Shown here: positions 8,695 to 12,583 of the stretch, piece after piece
Layout: each line of letters starts with the position of its first letter
Numbering within the stretch: the first letter of the stretch is position 1
Source: Hepatocystis sp. ex Piliocolobus tephrosceles
Lineage: Eukaryota; Apicomplexa; Aconoidasida; Haemosporida; Plasmodiidae
NCBI GenBank assembly: GCA_902459845.2
Contig: CABPSV020000598.1
Span: 1 to 12,583, forward strand
DNA length: 12,583 bases
Reading direction: 5' to 3'
Program-made: the position numbers and the translations under genes
Notes under the pieces: generated by a model
The model's input: only the letters and a program-made list of their open reading frames with translations
The model's database searches: none
What the model was told of the DNA's origin: nothing

Positions 8695-11442
8695 GTTATG
8701 TTTAATTAAACCATAAGGTACAGATTTTAAAAAATTATATTTTATTTCTTTTTGATTCTCATAATAGTTATTATTTACATTATTAATGTTATATATATCA
8801 CCACTCGTATCATTACATATATTAGTATTGTTAAGATTCCCATTTATTAAATTATTATTAACTACAAAGTTATACATGTTATTATTATATGGGTAGATGT
8901 TATTTGTTGTTGGTACTTTATTACAAATATAATTTTGTATGTCCGTATGCGTGAAATACTTACTATTACCATTACCATTACCAATATTAATATTATTACC
9001 AATATTAATATTATTACCAATATTAATATTATTACCAATATTAATATTATTACCAATATTATTATTATTATTATTGGTGGTGGTAGTAGTAGTGGTGGTG
9101 GTAGTAGTAGGTGTAGTATTACTTTTGTTGTTATTTGGACTAACACTATTACTACCATTATTACTACCATTATTATTACCACTGTTAATACCACTGTTAA
9201 TACCACTGTTAGTACTAGTATTTTTATATATAGGATACATATATATTTCCTTGTTTTTCACACAACTGTTATAATTATTCGTGTTAAAACGGTTTTCATT
9301 TATATAGTTCATACCGTTTAAATCATTTTTGTTAGGAATAATATATTTTCTTTTAATCAAATTTATATGATTTTCTATTTCTTTATTGTTCTTCATGTAC
9401 ATGTTCATGTTATTATGTTGGTTTTGTTGAATTTGTTGGTTTTGTTGCATCTGCTGGTTTTGCTGCCTATATTGATTATTATAAAAAAATGAATTGTTTA
9501 TGTTAGGATGTACTCTCATATCTATTCCTTGTATGTACCTAACATTTGCAGGATTTTTTTCATTTACAATTTTAAAATATGCATTATTGTTATTAATGTC
9601 ATAATTGTTAATATAATTATCACTAACAGTGGCATTATTATAATAATTTAAACAGGTATTGTTATAATTACTATTATTACTAATAGTATTATGAATATTA
9701 TTGTAAATAATTTTATCGTTGCTATTACAATTGTTATTGGTAACAGTAGCAGTAGTATGACAGGTTATACTGTTATTACGTATAATATTCTGCCCTTGTT
9801 TATTTATTTTTTTGGAATTTTTTCCTCCACTGTTTTTTTCTTGTTTTTTGGATTTTTCGGACATATTTTCTATTTCCTTTATCGAGTTGTTATTATAACC
9901 AATACCATTATTGTTACTACTGTTATTGTTATTATTATTTTGATCGATGTTGCGTCTCGTTAATGCACTTCTAGTGACACCTTTTTTATTTTTTTTCTCA
10001 TACTTTAATAACATATTCAATCCTTTTTTTAATTTATTACAAAAATAATTGTTTTTTTTATACCTGTTTATAAAGTCGTTATTACTACTTGTGGCAGGTA
10101 TAGTAGTAATGGGTACATTTTCAGTTTTACCGTTATTAGGAGTCAATTGTTTTGTTACATCCTTTGTCTTCTGTCTACTTATCGGTTTCTTAATTTGTTT
10201 TTTATTATAAATTTTTTTTTTATATATATGTAAATTTTTAGTAGTATAAGGATAAAATATATCATTCATAGTAAAGTTAATTTGTTTATTACAAAAATAT
10301 TCATCAATAATTTTATAAATATTATTTTTATCTTCTTCTGTTACCTTATCACTTTCCATAAAATAAATATTATTTTTGTTATTATTTATAGTGCAACTGT
10401 CATTATGATTATATGTATTATCACCACTAATGTTACTACTATTTCTACATTCAGAAAAAAAATTTTCCTCGTTTTTATCACAATTTTTATCATTTTTACT
10501 TAACTGTTCATAATTTATTGGGCTATTTTTTTTTAAAAAAAATTCTGACTTGTTCATAAAAGTTTTATCATTTTTTGAAAGAACTGATTTTTTTTTTTCA
10601 ATGCAAATATCATCTTGCTCGATCAAATTTTTATAACATTTTTCGTCTTTCTCTGTTTTCATAATTAAATTTTTTTCATCTTCTATTTTAGTCCTATTTT
10701 TTCTATTTTTACAAAGAATAAAATTATTTAAAAAATAATATAAGAATTTTATTATATCTTGTTTATAATCAATTATGTTATAATTATTACTACTTTTATT
10801 AACATCTTTATGTGTTTTTTTTTGTTCAGAACATTGATGGTTTTCACTCAAATAATCATCAGTATTTTTAATTTCTTCATAAACTGATATAAAGAATTCA
10901 GAATTATCATCTGTTTTTTCAACATTTATTTTATTGTCACTATCCTTTCTCCATATATTGTTAATAGCATTATTATCAATATTTATCTCAACATTTGGGT
11001 CTACATTTGGGTCAATATTTGGCTCGACATTTGACTCGACATTTGACTCGACATTTGACTCGACATTTGACTCGACATTTTCAATATCGCTATCTATGTT
11101 TAGATTTGTTTTATTTTCTTCCAATACTAAATTGTTATTAACACCATCATAATTATTAACATAACATATTTTTTTTTTTTTTTTATAATTATAAAAATTT
11201 TCTACATAATTAGACGAAGGTTTTTCTGTTTCTTCAGTAATATTCAGATTTTCAATTTTGTCGCTCTGAGTTTTATCCTTTATATTCTTTCTATTTTTAA
11301 ACTTTTTTTTCAAATATACATTAAAATAGTAATGCTTATATGCATAAAATAAAAAGTATAAATATTTAAAAGGTATTGTATGTTCTACCTTTTCTGCATC
11401 TAAATAATTAGTAAGCAAAATGTTTATGTCAAAATCCTCCAT
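2799..11442 (-). CDS. AP2-LT: ApiAP2 transcription factor, two exons: join(11442..3221, 2952..2799), 2,791 aa
   Basis: Nuclear sequence-specific DNA-binding regulator of the apicomplexan AP2 family. Exon 1 gives residues 1-2740 plus two bases of codon 2741; exon 2 completes that Trp codon and adds 50 residues and TGA. Joined, the C-terminus reads SGVWYDTNRRLWRV...RGFSPRIYGFNAARDLAVQLKYEM, a single AP2 domain (about 2738-2785). The start is the ATG at 11440-11442 (MEDFDINILLTNYL). A GTG five codons upstream is not a eukaryotic start, and an in-frame TAA lies just before it. Most of the protein is Asn-rich low complexity. Less biased segments are residues 1-55, about 195-330 and about 358-490. 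A Lys-rich stretch (about 1106-1137) could be a nuclear localisation signal, and an AT-hook-like GRKP lies at 2605-2608. The symbol rests on recalled synteny with the GDH3 neighbour (PF3D7_0802100), whose product has been reported with a GCN5 acetyltransferase complex. Family is near certain; ortholog name moderate. Confidence 0.9.
2969..3016 (-). repeat. 48-nt poly-T (sense strand) upstream of the splice acceptor
   Basis: An uninterrupted run of 48 A on the plus strand reads as poly-T/U in the AP2 pre-mRNA, ending 15 nt before the AG acceptor dinucleotide boundary. Exact length is unreliable because homopolymers this long slip in sequencing and assembly. Confidence 0.9.
3063..3215 (-). repeat. 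26-bp minisatellite inside the AP2 intron, nearly six copies
   Basis: Units are bounded by aatagg ends at 3088, 3114, 3140, 3166 and 3192, with a partial copy to 3215. The early copies carry tatatatgca and the later ones tattgatgca, so two variant types are segregated along the array. Each unit contains the near-palindromic core gcatatatgta. The array begins about 5 nt from the GTAAGT donor, so copy number directly changes intron length. Confidence 0.93.
3433..3528 (-). repeat. GGN repeat (9-bp unit, ten copies) near the AP2 domain
   Basis: Ten perfect attaccacc units (3436-3525) encode a Gly-Gly-Asn tract at about residues 2639-2670, some 70 residues before the AP2 domain. It probably forms a flexible glycine-rich linker. 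The unit is GC-richer than the surrounding DNA. Confidence 0.95.
3600..3645 (-). other. AT-hook-like basic motif upstream of the AP2 domain
   Basis: The frame reads VKKRKGRKPKKSTLK, with GRKP at residues 2605-2608 (bases 3619-3630). The K/R-G-R-K-P core with basic flanks resembles an AT-hook, a minor-groove binder of AT-rich DNA, and is a variant of the classical RGRP core. It could equally serve as a nuclear localisation signal. It is a clear non-repetitive, strongly basic island among low-complexity tracts. Confidence 0.55.
3937..4176 (-). repeat. 15-bp repeat encoding S-[S/G]-N-[N/I]-N, about 16 copies
   Basis: Residues about 2423-2502. The distal part is mixed SSNNN/SGNNN; the last eight copies include seven identical SSNIN units that are DNA-identical as well, implying recent expansion of one variant. 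It belongs to the low-complexity part of the AP2 protein and has no assigned function. Confidence 0.93.
4618..4917 (-). repeat. 12-bp repeat, 25 units, encoding [N/S]-[L/F/P]-T-N
   Basis: Exactly 25 four-residue units (residues 2176-2275) run from TPTN through alternating NFTN/SLTN to a homogeneous NLTN array ending in SLTQ. The units change from heterogeneous (N-terminal) to nearly identical gtttgttaaatt copies (C-terminal), a polarity typical of slippage or unequal exchange at one end. The hydrophobic residue recurring every fourth position could give a weakly amphipathic structure. Confidence 0.95.
5690..5741 (-). repeat. 15-bp repeat encoding S-I-N-N-N
   Basis: Three tandem copies of a unit reading attattatttatact on the plus strand encode NSINNNSINNNSINNNS. 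It adjoins serine-rich and asparagine-rich tracts of the AP2 protein. Confidence 0.9.
6520..7030 (-). repeat. Serine-rich and Ser-Asn dipeptide tracts flanking a non-repetitive segment
   Basis: A serine run with Asn interruptions is encoded at about 6520-6566, and an (SN)n tract by alternating act/gtt at about 6980-7026. Between them is more complex sequence including NCTKEHNTSYYTCLGLSKED and the basic DDKKRKYN-type stretch near 6500. The complex part has no recognised domain. Confidence 0.8.
7495..7700 (-). repeat. Asn/Ser/Gly/Glu low-complexity tract
   Basis: Encodes NENNENNGNNENGGNNNSNSN followed by Ser-Asn-Gly-Cys mixtures and a run of nine Asn (about 7505-7531). Several cysteines occur (ECNN, GCNNC), but they are not spaced like a zinc finger. 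Confidence 0.85.
7855..7962 (-). repeat. FG repeat block: nine 12-bp units encoding [G/S]-F-G-N
   Basis: Nine accaaaaccatt/accaaaactatt units give nine Phe-Gly dipeptides at residues about 1161-1196, spaced every four residues. FG dipeptides in a polar, Gly/Asn-rich context are the cohesive element of nucleoporin FG domains; here they sit in a DNA-binding protein. Two units carry Ser instead of Gly. It is the only phenylalanine-periodic block in the protein. Confidence 0.95.
8030..8125 (-). other. Lysine-rich basic segment of the AP2 protein, possible nuclear localisation signal
   Basis: Residues about 1106-1137 read KTKIKKTTIKKKTLKKATVK and continue with KKNNKKKNKN. Such dense lysine clusters are typical of nuclear localisation or nonspecific nucleic-acid contact. 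It immediately precedes the Thr-rich linker and the FG block. Confidence 0.55.
8483..8548 (-). repeat. 9-bp repeat encoding V-N-T, about six copies
   Basis: Tandem acagtattg units (one with gtgttg) encode VNTVNTVNT in the AP2 protein, flanked by Asn/Ser/Thr tracts. Confidence 0.92.
8613..8690 (-). repeat. Long polyasparagine tract (AAT/ATT trinucleotide)
   Basis: A run of att triplets encodes about 15 Asn, one Ile and about nine further Asn. This is the longest Asn homopolymer in the gene, typical of Plasmodium prion-like low-complexity regions. Confidence 0.93.
8962..9125 (-). repeat. 18-bp N-I-G-N-N-I repeat followed by polythreonine
   Basis: Units with accaat at 8980, 8998, 9016, 9034 and 9052 encode GNNINI about 4.5 times. 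Immediately N-terminal (9074-9117) is a run of about 12 Thr encoded by mixed ACC and ACT codons in blocks of three, unlike the single-codon runs elsewhere. The mixture suggests an older or block-duplicated tract. Confidence 0.9.
9140..9211 (-). repeat. 12-bp S-G-I-N / S-N-N-G repeats
   Basis: Three taccactgttaa-type units encode SGINSGIN, followed by NNGSNNGSN from related 12-bp units. They continue the low-complexity block that includes the polythreonine run. Confidence 0.88.
9417..9474 (-). repeat. Glutamine-rich tract (QQxQQNQQ)
   Basis: Encodes QQNQQMQQNQQIQQNQ at residues about 657-676. This is the only Gln-rich block in an otherwise Asn-dominated protein. Gln-rich tracts occur in transcriptional activation regions of other eukaryotes, but that role is not shown here. 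Confidence 0.88.
9975..10370 (-). other. Complex, repeat-poor segment in the AP2 protein N-terminal third
   Basis: Residues about 358-490 contain charged and aromatic sequence with few repeats, for example VTEEDKNNIYKIIDEYFCNK, NDIFYPYTTKNLHIYKKKIY and RYKKNNYFCNKLKKGLNMLL. It looks like one or more short folded or interaction-competent helices. No named domain was recognised. It is the best candidate, after the AP2 domain, for conservation among orthologs. Confidence 0.5.
10990..11085 (-). repeat. 12-bp repeat encoding E-[S/P]-N-V, eight units
   Basis: Eight 12-bp units (gacatttgactc and variants) encode acidic NVESNVESNV then PNIDPNVDPNV at residues about 120-151. Four central copies are identical at the DNA level and the ends are diverged. 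It is the only acidic repeat in the protein. Confidence 0.93.
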
Positions 11443-11466
11443 TATTATTTTTATCACTGTTTACAC

Positions 11467-11480
11467 ATATGTGCACATAT
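11467..11480. promoter_or_regulatory. 14-bp palindrome atatgtgcacatat containing GTGCAC
   Basis: A perfect inverted repeat 25-38 bp upstream of the AP2 gene ATG. GTGCA(C) is a recognised binding core of some Plasmodium ApiAP2 proteins, including AP2-I. In AT-rich DNA such a motif can occur by chance, and a position this close to the ATG is more likely in the leader than in the core promoter. Confidence 0.35.
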
Positions 11481-11506
11481 ATATATATACATATTCGATA
11501 ATAAAA

Positions 11507-11511
<5 letters not shown>

Positions 11512-11542
<31 letters not shown>
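11512..11542. repeat. (AT)n microsatellite in the AP2 gene leader
   Basis: An uninterrupted TA dinucleotide tract of about 30 bp, 70-100 bp upstream of the start codon. Such tracts are length-polymorphic in Plasmodium. Confidence 0.93.
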
Positions 11543-11547
<5 letters not shown>

Positions 11548-11744
11548 GTATGTAATTACACATACATATACATTAGTAAAAACACTAAAAAAAAAATTAT
11601 ATTGAAAAAAATTGTTTCATTTAATTTATAAATGTTGTAATATAATATATATATAAATATATAGGCAAATAAAAATGAATAATAATAATTACACATGTGA
11701 AAAAAAAAAAAAAACAATCAAATGGAAAAACGAAGTGACAAGTA

Positions 11745-11870
11745 AACAGACAGAAAAACAAAAAGGTGAACAGACAAGTTGTCAGACAGATTGACAAATA
11801 GATAGACAGAAAAACAGACAGACAGGCGGACAGACAGACAGACAGACAGGCAGGCAGGCAAGACAGACAA
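11745..11870. repeat. CAGA/GGCA tetranucleotide-type repeats
   Basis: Imperfect and perfect (CAGA)n with (GGCA)n inserts, for example gacagacagacagacaggca around 11830-11860. It is distinctly GC-richer than any other noncoding stretch in the window. Confidence 0.9.
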
Positions 11871-12047
11871 ACCTACAAACAAACAAACCAGCAAATAAAC
11901 AAACCAGCAAACAAACTAACAGATAAACAAACAAACAAACTAGTACAAAAACTAACAGATAAACAAACAAACGAAATAACTAGTACAGAAAAAAAAAAAA
12001 AAATTAGTGAACTAACTAGTGAAAAAACTAACTAGTAAACAAACAAA

Positions 12048-12199
12048 CTGATTATTAAACAAACAAACAAACTGATTATTAAACAAACAGACAAACTGAT
12101 TATTAAACAAACGAACAAACTGATTATTAAACAAACAAACTGATTAGTGAATAAACAAACTTATTAGTGAACAAACAAACTAACTAGTAAACAAACAAA
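12048..12199. repeat. 24-bp to 20-bp tandem repeat (ctgattatt + AAAC units)
   Basis: Three 24-bp units start at 12048, 12072 and 12096. Four 20-bp units follow at 12120, 12140, 12160 and 12180, each lacking one AAAC tetranucleotide. The ctgattatt head drifts to ctgattagt, cttattagt and ctaactagt along the array. This shows nested repeat growth: a tetranucleotide inside a longer unit. Confidence 0.92.
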
Positions 12200-12305
12200 T
12201 AACATAAAGAGAGACAGAATGAAAGATAGGCAGACATACAGACAGTTAAACAAACAAACAATGAAATAAACAAACTAACGAACAAAAAACAAACAAATAA
12301 ACTAA

Positions 12306-12306
<1 letters not shown>

Positions 12307-12354
<48 letters not shown>
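12307..12354. repeat. 48-nt poly-A tract
   Basis: An uninterrupted A run on the plus strand, embedded in AAAC repeats. Length is uncertain for the same reason as any long homopolymer. Confidence 0.9.
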
Positions 12355-12357
<3 letters not shown>

Positions 12358-12399
12358 ACAAATAAAAAAAACTAACAAAAAACAAACAAACAAACAAAT

Positions 12400-12583
12400 A
12401 AAAGAAAGAGAGAAAGTGAAAGAGAAAGAAAGAAAGAAAAAAAAAAAAAAAACAAACAAATGAAATAACGAACGAACGAACGAACGAAAGAAAGAATGAA
12501 AGAACGAATGGGTGAAAAAACAAACAAATAGAAAAAAAAACAAACAAATAGAAAAAAAAACAAACAAATGAACAAAAGAACAA
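12400..12583. repeat. Polypurine GAAA/GAAC repeats and a 20-bp tandem repeat
   Basis: From 12400 to about 12450 the plus strand is nearly all purine (GAAA/GAGA). A GAAC/GAAA stretch follows (12468-12510). Copies of a 20-bp unit caaacaaatagaaaaaaaaa then begin at 12521, 12541 and 12561 (the last partial and diverging), running toward the window end. Confidence 0.88.

Larger units (their letters stand above)
11443..12583 (-). promoter_or_regulatory. 5' flank and presumed leader/promoter of the AP2 gene
   Basis: No credible gene is visible upstream of the AP2 start to the window end. The first 250 bp holds a GTGCAC palindrome, an AT microsatellite (11512-11542) and A-rich spacers; from about 11700 outward the plus strand is T-poor and repeat-dense. 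Plasmodium genes commonly have long leaders and promoters over 1 kb, so the whole segment is plausibly transcribed or regulatory. No transcription start can be assigned by eye. Confidence 0.5.

Noticed and set aside
3320..11152. Many antisense frames over the AP2 exon (poly-Leu, poly-Ile, Leu-Pro-Pro, NTIT repeats)
   Set aside because: They are shadows of in-frame trinucleotide, 9-bp, 12-bp and 15-bp coding repeats and have no independent protein character.
11443..11457. GTG at 11455-11457 as the start of the AP2 protein (adding five residues)
   Set aside because: Eukaryotic nuclear genes start at ATG; the first in-frame ATG is at 11440-11442, just downstream, and an in-frame TAA precedes the GTG.
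12048..12199. CRISPR-like regularly spaced repeats
   Set aside because: Directly abutting units with no unique spacers, in eukaryotic DNA.
11782..12583. Minus-strand frames rich in FVCLFV and SFF in the AP2 5' flank
   Set aside because: They derive from AAAC, GAAA and poly-A repeats on the plus strand. There is no complex sequence, and reading frames persist only because T (hence stop codons on the other strand) is scarce.

Overview
The window looks like nuclear chromosomal DNA from a Plasmodium species. It is very AT-rich, is full of A/T homopolymers and AT microsatellites, carries a long asparagine-rich open reading frame, and contains an apicomplexan AP2 (ApiAP2) DNA-binding domain. The species cannot be fixed from this window. 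The extreme asparagine and AT content suits the P. falciparum group (Laverania) or the avian parasites better than P. vivax-like species.

Layout. (1) Positions 1-704, plus strand: the 3' end of a gene whose last ~140 residues look like the C-terminus of a large NAD-type glutamate dehydrogenase, preceded by a threonine-rich pentapeptide repeat. (2) 705-2798: a convergent intergenic region of about 2.1 kb with no credible gene, holding homopolymers, a 17-bp triplicate, a 31-unit 12-bp minisatellite and AT microsatellites. (3) 2799-11442, minus strand: one two-exon gene of 2,791 codons encoding an ApiAP2 transcription factor. Exon 1 (3221-11442) encodes almost the whole protein, mostly low-complexity. 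A 268-nt intron (2953-3220) interrupts the first strand of the AP2 domain, and a 154-nt exon 2 (2799-2952) encodes the rest of the domain and the stop. Reading only the long uninterrupted frame would miss the DNA-binding domain. (4) 11443-12583: the 5' flank and presumed leader/promoter of the AP2 gene, with AT microsatellites, a GTGCAC-centred palindrome, and about 0.9 kb of strikingly T-poor tetranucleotide-type repeats on the plus strand.

The two genes converge tail to tail. From memory of P. falciparum chromosome 8, a putative glutamate dehydrogenase (GDH3, PF3D7_0802000) lies next to an AP2 gene (PF3D7_0802100, called AP2-LT). The window is probably the orthologous locus. This synteny is recalled, not computed. 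The metabolic enzyme and the nuclear regulator have no evident functional link beyond adjacency.

No RNA gene, mobile element or CRISPR array was seen. The most interesting features are the intron-split AP2 domain whose splice donor itself creates a stop codon on read-through, the FG-type repeat block inside the transcription factor, and the higher-order structure of the intergenic minisatellite.
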